DNA of 64,000 nucleotides from Algibacter amylolyticus (GTDB lineage Bacteria; Bacteroidota; Bacteroidia; Flavobacteriales; Flavobacteriaceae): NCBI RefSeq assembly GCF_014202225.1, contig NZ_JACHGE010000012.1, positions 1 to 64,000 of the forward strand, read 5' to 3'. Shown piece by piece: positions 47,377 to 55,921 of this stretch (position 1 is its first letter; each line of letters starts with the position of its first letter). The notes under the pieces were generated by a model. It saw only the letters and a program-made list of their open reading frames with translations, ran no database searches and was not told where the DNA came from. The position numbers and the translations under genes were made by a program.

Positions 47377-47425
47377 TTTCCGCGAAAGCGAAAATGGTAT
47401 TAATATTCCTGCTTTCGCAAGAACG
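47377..47425. repeat. Family D repeat between sufE and the DUF59 gene
   Basis: TTTCCGCGAAAGCG (47377-47390) contains CGC-GAAA-GCG, a GNRA-type tetraloop hairpin; about 20 bases later CCTGCTTTCGCAAG gives a partial inverted match. The same 14-mer occurs at 17282-17295 and 61691-61704, both inside genes. Confidence 0.55.
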
Positions 47426-47435
47426 ATAAAACACA

Positions 47436-47858
47436 TTATTTAATCTGTGTTTGGTATGCTATAGCATACATTTTTAGTTGTTTCACCATACTTACTAATC
47501 CGTTAGCTCGTGTTGGTGATAGATGTTCTTTTAAACCAATTTTATCAATAAAATCGGTATTAGCATCAATAATATCTTGTGGGTGCTGATTTGAAAAGGT
47601 ACGTATTAAAATAGCTATAATGCCTTTAGTAATTATAGCGTCACTATCGGCAGTGAATTCTATTTTATCATCGTTCAATTCTGCATGGACCCAAACTTTA
47701 CTTTGGCAACCTTTTATAATATTGCTTTCCGTTTTATATTGGTCGTTAATTAAGGGTAAATCTTTCCCTAAATCAATCATATATTGGTAACGCTCTTCCC
47801 AATCTTCAAACATTGCGAATTCGTCTATTATTTCGTTTTGAATGTCTTCAATACTCAT
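47436..47858 (-). CDS. sufE: SufE sulfur acceptor protein
   Basis: Accepts persulfide sulfur from SufS and passes it to the SufBCD scaffold. The 140-aa protein has the sulfur-carrying C51 in NIIKGCQSKVW and the usual helix with WEERYQYMIDLGKDLP near residues 20-36. It is placed between the META lipoprotein and the DUF59 gene, in the same direction as all suf genes. Confidence 0.95.
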   Translation of the reverse strand: MSIEDIQNEIIDEFAMFEDWEERYQYMIDLGKDLPLINDQYKTESNIIKGCQSKVWVHAELNDDKIEFTADSDAIITKGIIAILIRTFSNQHPQDIIDANTDFIDKIGLKEHLSPTRANGLVSMVKQLKMYAIAYQTQIK

Positions 47859-47918
47859 AGGTTACTTTTTATACAAAAATACAATAAGTAAATTTGCTAT
47901 TCAATAATTAGGCGTATG

Positions 47919-48332
47919 TTAATTTTTAACTGCTTGAATAATAGTATTGCTATCTACGTTTAAGTGTAGCACATTATCCTTTATAGTGTAAGCGTTAATT
48001 TTATCTAATGCTTGAAGCATAGCCGTTTCTAAAGCATTTGCGGTAGGTTCGCACATTTTTCTTGTAGATCCCATTTGGCTAAAATTTAAAGCGTTTCCTT
48101 CTATTTTATAAGTGCCGAAAAATTGGTTACAGCCAGAATGTCCTGACACTTTTTTTGTAGCTTCATCAAAACTAATAGTTAGTTTTGATGATACATTATT
48201 ATGCTCTGGAAGTCCTGTAATAGTATAGATTCCTGATGGTGTTTCTGAGGCGCTTGAATTTGGGTCGTTAGTGCCGTTTTTACAAGAGTTTAGAGCTAAA
48301 AAGCTTAGTAGTAAAACAGTAACGTATTTCAT
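47919..48332 (-). CDS. META domain lipoprotein inside the SUF operon
   Basis: A 137-aa lipoprotein: the signal ends LALNSC (C17) followed by KNGTNDPN. The META (HslJ-like) domain spans about 35-135, with VSGHSGCNQFFGTYKIEG and MGSTRKMCEP as its signature stretches. HslJ-type proteins are envelope proteins tied to stress resistance. Its place between sufS and sufE is unexpected for an envelope protein and may reflect co-regulation under oxidative stress, which is inference. Confidence 0.88.
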   Translation of the reverse strand: MKYVTVLLLSFLALNSCKNGTNDPNSSASETPSGIYTITGLPEHNNVSSKLTISFDEATKKVSGHSGCNQFFGTYKIEGNALNFSQMGSTRKMCEPTANALETAMLQALDKINAYTIKDNVLHLNVDSNTIIQAVKN

Positions 48333-48389
48333 GTTGAATTTAATTTGAATGTTATTTTGAAAGGTATTACAATAAATAAGCCAAAGCTG

Positions 48390-49604
48390 TTAGGATAGCA
48401 TCATTTTTGCTTTTTTTACACCTTCAACCAAAGTATCTATTTCGGCCTTAGTATTGTAAAATGCAAAAGATGCTCTAACGGTTCCTGGAATTTTGTAAAA
48501 ATCCATAATGGGTTGGGCGCAATGGTGCCCCGTTCTTACTGCAATTCCTAGTTTATCTAAAATAGTGCCAACATCGTAAGGATGTATGCCTTCTAGATTA
48601 AAAGAAATAACCGAGGTTTTTTGTTTTGAGGTGCCGTAAATTTTTAAACCTTCAATTTCTAAAAGTTTTTTTGTGGCGTATTCTAAAAGCTCATGTTCGT
48701 AATTAGCAATGGCTGTAAAGCCTACGCTGTTCATGTAATCTAGGGCTGCTCCAAATGCTATACCACCACATATATTTGGTGTTCCGGCTTCGAATTTATG
48801 CGGTAATGCGGCGTATGTTGTTTTTCGAAATGTTACTTCGGCTATCATTTCGCCACCACCTTGATAAGGAGGTAATTTGTTAAGCCATTCTTCTTTGCCG
48901 TAAAGCATACCAACACCTGTAGGCCCACAAGTTTTATGTGCCGATGTTACATAAAAATCGACATTTAGTGCTTGTACATCTGGTTTTATATGTGGTGCAG
49001 ATTGTGCACCATCAATTAAAACGGCAGCACCAACTTGGTGCGCTTTTTCGATGATATTCTCTATAGGATTTATGGTGCCTAATGCATTTGAAATGTGATT
49101 TACAAATACAAGTTTAGTGTTTTTGGATAGTAATGCATCGAATTCTGAAATGACTAGTTCGCCTTCGTCATTCATAGGAATGACTTTTAAACTAGCACCT
49201 GTACGTTCACAAAGCATTTGCCAAGGCACAATATTGCTATGGTGCTCTAAGGCAGATACAATGATTTCATCTCCTTTTTTTAATAGCGATGAAAATCCAT
49301 TTGCTACCAAGTTAATACTATGGGTGGTGCCCGATGTAAAAATGATTTCGTGCGCAAACTTAGCATTAAAATGTGCTTGTATTTTATGGCGTGCTTGTTC
49401 GTATAAATCGGTTGCTTCTTGACTTAAGGTATGTACACCACGATGTATATTTGCATTGTAGTTTGAGTAATAATCTACAATAACATCGATAACTTGTTGT
49501 GGTGTTTGCGATGTGGCTGCATTATCAAAATACACTAAAGGTTTACCGTTTACTTTTCTAGAAAGTATCGGGAAGTCTTTTCGTATGTCTTCTACATTAA
49601 ACAT
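48390..49604 (-). CDS. sufS: Cysteine desulfurase SufS
   Basis: A PLP enzyme that takes sulfur from cysteine for Fe-S cluster assembly. The PLP lysine is K224 in SAHKTCGPTG, and the persulfide cysteine is C362 in RTGHHCAQP; that segment marks the group II (SufS) type. VYFDNAATSQTP (24-35) is also typical. The length is 404 aa. It is separated from sufD by 164 bases carrying a family B repeat and a hairpin. Confidence 0.97.
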   Translation of the reverse strand: MFNVEDIRKDFPILSRKVNGKPLVYFDNAATSQTPQQVIDVIVDYYSNYNANIHRGVHTLSQEATDLYEQARHKIQAHFNAKFAHEIIFTSGTTHSINLVANGFSSLLKKGDEIIVSALEHHSNIVPWQMLCERTGASLKVIPMNDEGELVISEFDALLSKNTKLVFVNHISNALGTINPIENIIEKAHQVGAAVLIDGAQSAPHIKPDVQALNVDFYVTSAHKTCGPTGVGMLYGKEEWLNKLPPYQGGGEMIAEVTFRKTTYAALPHKFEAGTPNICGGIAFGAALDYMNSVGFTAIANYEHELLEYATKKLLEIEGLKIYGTSKQKTSVISFNLEGIHPYDVGTILDKLGIAVRTGHHCAQPIMDFYKIPGTVRASFAFYNTKAEIDTLVEGVKKAKMMLS

Positions 49605-49612
49605 GGCGGGTG

Positions 49613-49706
49613 GTTTAGCCCCGATTGAGGCATTTGTTGGAGCTCCTCGTATATAGTCCTTCGACTGCGCTCTGGATAAACTTTTGCCGAAAGCGGGATT
49701 AGCTTC
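49613..49706 (-). repeat. Family B dispersed repeat, copy 2 (between sufD and sufS)
   Basis: The reverse complement begins GAAGCTAATCCCGCTTTCGG and contains the 27-base core (49623-49649) identical to 20953-20979. It has an additional middle segment around GCGCAGTCGAAGGAC. It interrupts the otherwise compact SUF operon. Confidence 0.85.
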
Positions 49707-49737
49707 AAAATAAAAATTTTATAATTAACATAAAGAG

Positions 49738-49757
49738 ATTCCCTCTTTCGAGGGAAT
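49738..49757. repeat. Family D-type hairpin downstream of sufD
   Basis: ATTCCCTC and GAGGGAAT form a perfect 8-bp stem around TTTC. There is no T run on either side, so it may stabilise or process the mRNA rather than terminate it. Confidence 0.7.
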
Positions 49758-49768
49758 GACAAAATATG

Positions 49769-51082
49769 CTATAAATCGAAACCAATATTTACGCCTAATT
49801 TGTTGGCGATAATTTTGGTAATACGTTGCTTTAATTCTGGTATTTTAACTGAGCTTAATACGTTATTGCTAAAAGCAAACATTAAAAGCGCTTTGGCTTC
49901 TTTTTCTGGAATACCTCTAGATTGCATGTAAAACATAGCGCTTTCGTCTAATTGCCCGATGGTACAACCGTGAGAACACTTAACATCGTCGGCAAAAATT
50001 TCTAATTGCGGTTTGGTGTTTATAGATGCCTTATCGCTTATTAAAATATTGTTGTTTGCTTGAAATGCATTGGTTTTTTGCGCTTCTTTATTTACAAGTA
50101 CTTTACCGTTAAAGACACCTGTAGAGCTGTCGTCGAAAATACCTTTGTAATCTTGGTGACTTTCGCAATTTGGCTCTATATGGTGAACTAAAGTGTTATG
50201 GTCTACATGTTGTTTGTTACCAATTATGGTAATACCTTTTAGGGTAGAATCGATACGCTCTCCTTCTTGATAGAAGTTTAAATTGTTACGTATTAATTTA
50301 CCACCAAATGAAAAGGTATGTACAGATGCAAAACTTTCTCTACTTTGTTTTACGAAAGTATGGTCTATTAATGTCGCGTTTTCGTTGTCGTTTTGGATTT
50401 TGTAAAAATCGACAATGGCACGTTTATTAGCAAAAATCTCGGTTACACTATTTGTTAGTACAGGATTTTCTGCTAAACTTTGGTGACGCTCTAAAATTTG
50501 CACATGCGAGTTCTCGCCAACTACAACTAAATTACGTGGTTGTAACATAGTTGCAGACTCGTTTCCTGTTGAAAAATGTAGAATTTGTATTGGTTTTTCT
50601 ACTATTTTATTTTTTGGAATATGGATATAAGCACCCTCACAAGAAAAGGCTGTGTTTAACGATGTTAAACTGTCTTTTTCGGCTGCTTTATTAAAATAGT
50701 TTTTAATAACCAATTGGTACTTAGGTTTGTTTAAGGCCGAAGACATTAAACATACATCGATACCATCGTGTGTAGTTTGCGACAGATGCGAAGCATATTT
50801 ACCGTCTATAAAAACAATTTTGTAAGTATCTATATCATGGATAAAGTACTTTTTAATATCCTTAAATTCTAAGGCGTTTTCTTGTTTAGGGAAAACACTG
50901 TAGTCTTCTTTTAATATACTATTTAAAGAGGTGTATTTCCAAGCTTCTTCTTTTTTAGAAGGGAAACCTTGGTCTTCAAATATTTTTATAGCATCAGTTC
51001 TAACATCATGCACATAGCTGTCTATATCAACTTTGTTTTCTAATGCTAAAAATGACGATACTAATTTTTCTTTTAAATCCAT
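49769..51082 (-). CDS. sufD: Fe-S cluster assembly protein SufD
   Basis: A 437-aa scaffold subunit of the SufBC2D complex. The C-terminal beta-helix and core match the SufB/SufD family: SRGIPEKEAKALLMFAFSNN near the end and the conserved DDVKCSHGCTIGQLDE. The N-terminal helical part contains PSKKEEAWKYTSL, typical of SufD. It lies 136 bases after sufC; that gap has TCAGTC-type short tandem repeats (about 51087-51111) and no gene. Confidence 0.96.
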   Translation of the reverse strand: MDLKEKLVSSFLALENKVDIDSYVHDVRTDAIKIFEDQGFPSKKEEAWKYTSLNSILKEDYSVFPKQENALEFKDIKKYFIHDIDTYKIVFIDGKYASHLSQTTHDGIDVCLMSSALNKPKYQLVIKNYFNKAAEKDSLTSLNTAFSCEGAYIHIPKNKIVEKPIQILHFSTGNESATMLQPRNLVVVGENSHVQILERHQSLAENPVLTNSVTEIFANKRAIVDFYKIQNDNENATLIDHTFVKQSRESFASVHTFSFGGKLIRNNLNFYQEGERIDSTLKGITIIGNKQHVDHNTLVHHIEPNCESHQDYKGIFDDSSTGVFNGKVLVNKEAQKTNAFQANNNILISDKASINTKPQLEIFADDVKCSHGCTIGQLDESAMFYMQSRGIPEKEAKALLMFAFSNNVLSSVKIPELKQRITKIIANKLGVNIGFDL

Positions 51083-51218
51083 TGTTTTCAGTTTTCAGTC
51101 TCAGTCTCAGTTTTTAGTAAATAAAAACTTTGATTTTTGACTGTTTACTTTCTATTAAAATTTTTAGTAATCAGGTTTGAGTAAGCCATTGCAAACTGCC
51201 ACTGAATACTGCAACTAT

Positions 51219-51971
51219 TTACGCGTTTACTTCTTCTTTAATCCAGTCGTAACCTTTTTCTTCTAATTCGTGCGCTAGTTCTTTACCACCAGATTTTACT
51301 ATACGACCATTATAAAGTACGTGTACAAAATCTGGAACGATATAGTCTAATAAACGTTGGTAGTGTGTAATTACTACAACAGCGTTGTCTTTACTTTTTA
51401 ATTTATTTACACCATTAGCTACAATACGAAGGGCATCGATATCTAATCCAGAATCTGTTTCGTCAAGGATTGCTAATTTAGGCTCTAACATAGCCATTTG
51501 GAAAATCTCATTACGTTTCTTTTCTCCTCCAGAAAAACCTTCGTTTAATGAACGTGATAAGAACTTTCTATCTATTTCTAGTAATTCAGATTTTTCACGA
51601 ATCATTTTAAGCATGTCTTTTGCAGGCATATCCTCAAGACCTTTTGCTTTACGTGTTTCGTTTATAGCTGTTTTCATGAAGTTAGTAACAGAAACTCCAG
51701 GAATTTCTATTGGATATTGAAACGATAAAAACACACCTTTGTGAGCGCGTTCTTCGGCTGCTAATTCTTCGATATCTTCACCTTCAAAAAGAATATTACC
51801 ATCGGTAACTTCGTATTCTTCCTTACCAGCAATAACAGAGGCTAATGTACTTTTACCAGAACCGTTAGGTCCCATTATTGCGTGTACTTCACCTGCTTTA
51901 ACTTCAAGATTAATACCTTTTAAGATGCTTTTATCTTCAATGCTTGCGTGTAAATTATTTATTTTTAACAT
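51219..51971 (-). CDS. sufC: Fe-S assembly ATPase SufC
   Basis: The ABC-type ATPase of SufBC2D. Walker A is GPNGSGKST (34-42), the signature motif is [14 protein letters not shown], and Walker B is [12 protein letters not shown]. The 250-aa length and the [15 protein letters not shown]-loop region are typical of SufC. It is located between the small lipoprotein gene and sufD. Confidence 0.97.
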   Translation of the reverse strand: MLKINNLHASIEDKSILKGINLEVKAGEVHAIMGPNGSGKSTLASVIAGKEEYEVTDGNILFEGEDIEELAAEERAHKGVFLSFQYPIEIPGVSVTNFMKTAINETRKAKGLEDMPAKDMLKMIREKSELLEIDRKFLSRSLNEGFSGGEKKRNEIFQMAMLEPKLAILDETDSGLDIDALRIVANGVNKLKSKDNAVVVITHYQRLLDYIVPDFVHVLYNGRIVKSGGKELAHELEEKGYDWIKEEVNA

Positions 51972-52057
51972 ACTTTATATTTAAAATTCCAAATTCGAAA
52001 TCCCAAGTGATTACTTCTGCTATGGGTTTAGAGTTTGTAGTTTATTTTTTATTCTAG

Positions 52058-52477
52058 TTAGTTTTCTAATTTTATAACTTTATTATCTTCTTTAGGTGTT
52101 GGTTTTACGTTTAGGATTTCCATAACTTCAACTTTGTTTTCCCAAAGAATTTTTTCGTCTTTTTGGTTTGTTATTTTCCCGCGAATTTCAATTAAAACCA
52201 TATCTGTTGGTTCGCTTTTATACTGTTGGGCTTGTTTATCTAATTCTTCGAGCTTATCTGTAATTAGCACACCATAAATATCGGAATGTGTTTGCAAAAC
52301 TGCAGCGCCATCGTAATACACAAATTCACCTTTTAAAAGCGTGAGTCCGTCATTTTGTTTTGCTGTTTTTTCTTCTGTTGAAGAATTACTAGTGTTTTGA
52401 TTTTCAGATTTCGAATCGTTTTTACAGCTTGTTAATCCTGTAATAGATACTAATAAAATTAATAATACTCTTTTCAT
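52058..52477 (-). CDS. Small lipoprotein of unknown function between sufB and sufC
   Basis: 139 aa; the signal ends GLTSC (C18) and is followed by a low-complexity KNDSKSENQNTSNSS linker. The remaining 90 residues (GEFVYYDGAAVLQTHSDIYG, LIEIRGKI, LWENKVEVMEIL) form a beta-rich domain that vaguely recalls the OB-fold C-terminal domain of NlpE. The family is not recognised with certainty. An envelope lipoprotein inside the SUF core is unusual; gaps of 61 and 86 bases leave room for separate control. Confidence 0.72.
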   Translation of the reverse strand: MKRVLLILLVSITGLTSCKNDSKSENQNTSNSSTEEKTAKQNDGLTLLKGEFVYYDGAAVLQTHSDIYGVLITDKLEELDKQAQQYKSEPTDMVLIEIRGKITNQKDEKILWENKVEVMEILNVKPTPKEDNKVIKLEN

Positions 52478-52508
52478 ATGTATTAATGTTTTCAGTTAAA
52501 TTGATGAA

Positions 52509-52527
52509 ATTCCTGCCTACGCAGAAA
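52509..52527 (-). repeat. Family D hairpin, exact match to 19643-19661
   Basis: The minus strand reads TTTCTGCGTAGGCAGGAAT, identical over 19 bases to the plus strand at 19643-19661. The arms TTTCTGC and GCAGGAA enclose GTAG. Confidence 0.7.
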
Positions 52528-52538
52528 TGTCAAGAATT

Positions 52539-53987
52539 TTATCCAACACTTCCTTCTAAACTAATTTCTAATAACTTTTGAGCCTCAACCGCAAACTCCA
52601 TTGGTAATTTATTTAATACCTCTTTACTAAAGCCGTTTACAATTAATGCAATGGCTTTTTCGGTATCGATACCACGTTGGTTACAGTAAAAAATTTGGTC
52701 TTCACCAATTTTACTAGTTGTTGCTTCGTGTTCTATTTTGGCTGTTTTATTTTTAGCCTCAATGTATGGGAACGTGTGTGCACCACATTCGTTACCCATT
52801 AATAAACTATCGCATTGCGAAAAGTTACGTGCATTATCGGCTCTAGAATTTATTTGAACTAAACCTCGGTAACTGTTTTGAGATTTTCCGGCTGAAATTC
52901 CTTTTGATATAATGGTAGACTTAGTGTTTTTTCCTAAGTGAATCATTTTTGTTCCAGTATCGGCTTGTTGGTAGTTGTTTGTTACTGCTATTGAGTAAAA
53001 CTCACCTACCGAATTATCACCTTTTAAAATACAAGATGGGTATTTCCATGTTACTGCAGATCCTGTTTCAACTTGTGTCCATGAGATTTTAGCATTTTTC
53101 TCGCATAAACCTCTTTTGGTTACAAAATTGTAAACACCACCTTTACCTTCAGAATTTCCTGGGTACCAGTTTTGAACAGTCGAATATTTAATTTCGGCAT
53201 CATCCAAAGCAATTAGCTCTACAACAGCTGCGTGTAATTGATTTTCATCACGACTTGGTGCTGTACAGCCTTCTAGGTAACTTACATAACTACCTTCATC
53301 GGCAACTAAAAGCGTTCTTTCAAACTGACCTGTTCCTGCTTGATTAATACGGAAGTATGTTGATAATTCCATTGGGCAACGTACACCTTTAGGAATATAA
53401 CAGAAAGACCCATCACTAAATACAGCAGAATTTAAAGCCGCATAAAAGTTATCTTTTGTTGGAACGATAGTACCTAAATATTTTTTCACCAATTCTGGAT
53501 GCTCTTTAATAGCTTCAGAAATACTCATGAAAATTATTCCTTTTTCTCCTAATGTTTTCTTGAATGTAGTTGCAACAGAAACAGAATCTACAACAATATC
53601 CATAGCGACATTGTTCATCTTTTTTTGTTCATCAACAGAAATCCCTAATTTTTTATACATAGCAAGTAAATCTGGATCTACATCGTCTAATGTTTTATTT
53701 GGGTCTACGGCTGTTGGTGCAGAATAATAAGCTATTGCTTGAAAATCTGGTTTTTCATAATTAACATTGGCCCATTCAGGCTCAGTCATTTCTTTCCAAA
53801 CTTTAAAAGCATCTAATCTCCAATCGGTCATCCATTGCGGCTCTTCCTTTTTCTTAGAAATAGCACGTACAATATCTTCATTTAAGCCAATAGGAAATGT
53901 TTCAGATTCTATATCCGTATAAAACCCGTATTCATATTCTTTGGTTTTTAATTCTTCGCGTAAGTCATCCTCGGTATACTTCGACAT
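52539..53987 (-). CDS. sufB: Fe-S cluster assembly protein SufB
   Basis: The main scaffold subunit on which clusters form. The 482-aa protein shows [59 protein letters not shown] and the C-terminal [19 protein letters not shown], all hallmarks of SufB. It begins 14 bases after sufA in the same direction. Confidence 0.97.
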   Translation of the reverse strand: MSKYTEDDLREELKTKEYEYGFYTDIESETFPIGLNEDIVRAISKKKEEPQWMTDWRLDAFKVWKEMTEPEWANVNYEKPDFQAIAYYSAPTAVDPNKTLDDVDPDLLAMYKKLGISVDEQKKMNNVAMDIVVDSVSVATTFKKTLGEKGIIFMSISEAIKEHPELVKKYLGTIVPTKDNFYAALNSAVFSDGSFCYIPKGVRCPMELSTYFRINQAGTGQFERTLLVADEGSYVSYLEGCTAPSRDENQLHAAVVELIALDDAEIKYSTVQNWYPGNSEGKGGVYNFVTKRGLCEKNAKISWTQVETGSAVTWKYPSCILKGDNSVGEFYSIAVTNNYQQADTGTKMIHLGKNTKSTIISKGISAGKSQNSYRGLVQINSRADNARNFSQCDSLLMGNECGAHTFPYIEAKNKTAKIEHEATTSKIGEDQIFYCNQRGIDTEKAIALIVNGFSKEVLNKLPMEFAVEAQKLLEISLEGSVG

Positions 53988-54001
53988 ATTACTTTCTTAT
54001 T

Positions 54002-54331
54002 TTATAATGAAAATGATTCGCCACATCCACAAGTACGGTTGGCGTTAGGGTTGTTAAAAACGAAACCTGTTCCGTTTAACCCTCCAGAATATTCTAATGT
54101 TGTACCTATTAGGTATAAAAAGCTTTTTTTATCAACTATGATTTTGATGTCGTTATCTTCAAAAACTTTATCGCCTTCTTGTTGTTCTTTATCAAACTTT
54201 AAATCGTAAGATAATCCAGAGCAACCTCCACTTTTTACTCCAACACGTACATAGTCAACAGTGGCATCATAACCATCATCGGTCATAAGCTCAACTACTT
54301 TCTTTTTTGCTGTTTCAGAGACTTTTATCAT
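54002..54331 (-). CDS. A-type Fe-S carrier (SufA/IscA/ErpA family)
   Basis: 109 aa with the three cluster-binding cysteines: C37 in SGGCSGLSY, and C101 and C103 in RTCGCGESF. A-type proteins carry clusters from SufBCD to target apoproteins. It is the first gene of the SUF operon, and an exact -7 element lies about 66 bases upstream. The symbol sufA is likely by position, but sequence alone does not separate SufA from ErpA. Confidence 0.94.
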   Translation of the reverse strand: MIKVSETAKKKVVELMTDDGYDATVDYVRVGVKSGGCSGLSYDLKFDKEQQEGDKVFEDNDIKIIVDKKSFLYLIGTTLEYSGGLNGTGFVFNNPNANRTCGCGESFSL

Positions 54332-54396
54332 ATTGTTTTATTATTAAATTTAGATGTGTATTAATGCATATATTAAGACAGTTTCTAAATAGAGCA

Positions 54397-54404
54397 CAAA
54401 TATA
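54397..54404 (-). promoter_or_regulatory. -7 element of the SUF operon
   Basis: On the minus strand this is TATATTTG, an exact TAnnTTTG match, about 66 bases upstream of the sufA start codon. Confidence 0.58.
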
Positions 54405-54485
54405 CAATATAAGTCCCTGAAAATCGAATAACCTAACATTATATTAGTATATAGTTTAATAGGTTTTTCTTATCAATAAACAATA

Positions 54486-54510
54486 GCTCGAATTATAGGT
54501 TGATTCGAGC
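54486..54510. promoter_or_regulatory. Perfect inverted repeat upstream of the SUF operon
   Basis: GCTCGAAT and ATTCGAGC, 8 bases each, are separated by 9 bases. There is no T run, so a terminator for the 68-residue gene is less likely than an operator or RNA structure. It lies 82 bases upstream of the SUF -7 element. Confidence 0.45.
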
Positions 54511-54547
54511 GTAATAATAAGGGTAATATGATAAGTAATTTAAGGGT

Positions 54548-54754
54548 TTACGCCGTTTTTTTGTGAAGAAATTGAGCGGTTATTTCGCTATTTTCTTTAT
54601 TGTAATAAGGTGTAATTATTCCGTTGTTTTCATATTTAAAATAACCACGACAAGACTTGCATATAAGTTCTGGTGTATTAGCATTAGCTTCAATTAGCCT
54701 GAAGTAATTATGGCCATAGGCAATGCAAAACGCATTTAAAGTAGTTTTGTTCAT
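54548..54754 (-). CDS. Small zinc-ribbon-like protein 1 (68 aa)
   Basis: The cysteine/histidine pattern C10-x4-H15-x16-C32-x2-C35 (FCIAYGHNY ... ICKSCRGYF) predicts a single zinc site. Exactly the same spacing is found in the two small genes at 60573 and 60907, so the three form a paralogous family. The GH[D/N]Y plus CxxC pattern is reminiscent of DUF1660-like short proteins. No function is known. No close operon partner. Confidence 0.7.
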   Translation of the reverse strand: MNKTTLNAFCIAYGHNYFRLIEANANTPELICKSCRGYFKYENNGIITPYYNKENSEITAQFLHKKTA

Positions 54755-54869
54755 AAAATGAAAGATTTGGGGACTGTAAAAGTACTAAAAAACTTGTAAA
54801 ATCAGACAAAAACAACTTTATTTTCGATGAAATGCATTAATATTGTAGTCTAATACGTGCTTTTATGAT

Positions 54870-55916
54870 TTAATGGATAATAAAATCATAATCTGAAAGT
54901 GATAGTAGAAAAGCTTTTAAATCTGCTTTATCACTATCAGATAAATTAACACCACCTTGGTTTATTTTTTTCATTAAAGGATCTATGGTCGCTGAGGTTT
55001 TTAAGCCTTCGCTGTAATGATTTATAACTTCCTCTAGTGTTGCAAATCGGCCATCGTGCATGTATGGCGCGGTAAAGGCAAGGTTTCTAAGCGAGGGCGA
55101 TTTAAATTTTCCGTTGTCGGCTGGATCTCCTGTTACGGCACCTAAGCCTAGATCTGTAAAGGTGTTGTCTAGTCCATTATTATGAAACGAATTGTCCGTC
55201 CAGAGTGGGTTTTTATCGCTGCCATGACAATGGAAACAATCGCCTTTAGTTTCGTCCATAAAAACGTTAAAACCATTAAGTTCATTTGAAGTTAATTCGG
55301 TTTCACCCAACAGATATTGATCAAATTTAGAGTTAGCAGAAATTAAAGTGCGTTCAAATTGAGCAATGGCTTTTGCTACTAATGTAGAATCGATATTGCT
55401 TGTGCCAAAAGCATTTTTGAATAAGTTTGGGTATTCGCTGTCTTGTTGAAGTTTTAGTTGGACATCCTTCCAGTTGCTATTCATTTCGTTTGGGTCTGAA
55501 ACAGGAACAAATGCCTGATGTTCTAAACTAAAAGTATTGCCATCCCAAAAGAATTTTTCATCGTAATTCCAGGCTAGGTTGAATAGTGGCATGGAATTTC
55601 TACTGCCTAAATTGCCGTTTATGCCTTCGCTAAATTTAGCCGAATCTGAAAATGCATTTTCTGGAGCGTGACAGTCTGCACAGGCTTGGGTGTTATTTCC
55701 AGATAATATAGGATCGAAAAATAGTTTTTTCCCTAACGTAATGCCTTCTTGGGTTTGCGGATTATCAATAGGGATTATTGGCGGAATTATATTGTCTGCA
55801 AAGAGTTTTGGAATTTGCAAAGGACTTGGAGTTGCCACGTATTGTTCTACTGATTCATTTTCGCAAGAAAAACAAAACAGTAAAGCAAGCATGATATGAC
55901 AAAGCCATTTTTTCAA
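54870..55916 (-). CDS. Dihaem cytochrome-c peroxidase family protein, MbnH-like
   Basis: A lipoprotein-type signal (ending CFSC, C18) precedes a 348-aa protein with two c-type haem sites: CADCH (79-83) and CFHCH (227-231). KLFFDPILSGNNTQACADCH and APYMHDGRFATLEEVINHY are CcpA/MauG-family hallmarks. It lies 5 bases downstream of an MbnP-like gene; in other bacteria MbnH oxidises a tryptophan of MbnP to kynurenine to make a copper site. That pairing makes an MbnH role more likely than plain H2O2 detoxification. Confidence 0.88.
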   Translation of the reverse strand: MKKWLCHIMLALLFCFSCENESVEQYVATPSPLQIPKLFADNIIPPIIPIDNPQTQEGITLGKKLFFDPILSGNNTQACADCHAPENAFSDSAKFSEGINGNLGSRNSMPLFNLAWNYDEKFFWDGNTFSLEHQAFVPVSDPNEMNSNWKDVQLKLQQDSEYPNLFKNAFGTSNIDSTLVAKAIAQFERTLISANSKFDQYLLGETELTSNELNGFNVFMDETKGDCFHCHGSDKNPLWTDNSFHNNGLDNTFTDLGLGAVTGDPADNGKFKSPSLRNLAFTAPYMHDGRFATLEEVINHYSEGLKTSATIDPLMKKINQGGVNLSDSDKADLKAFLLSLSDYDFIIH

Positions 55917-55921
55917 TTAAA

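Noticed and set aside
23405-55916. Link between kynA and the MbnH-like enzyme through kynurenine
   Set aside because: MbnH makes protein-bound kynurenine from a peptide Trp; free kynurenine from kynA is a separate pathway and the genes are over 30 kb apart.
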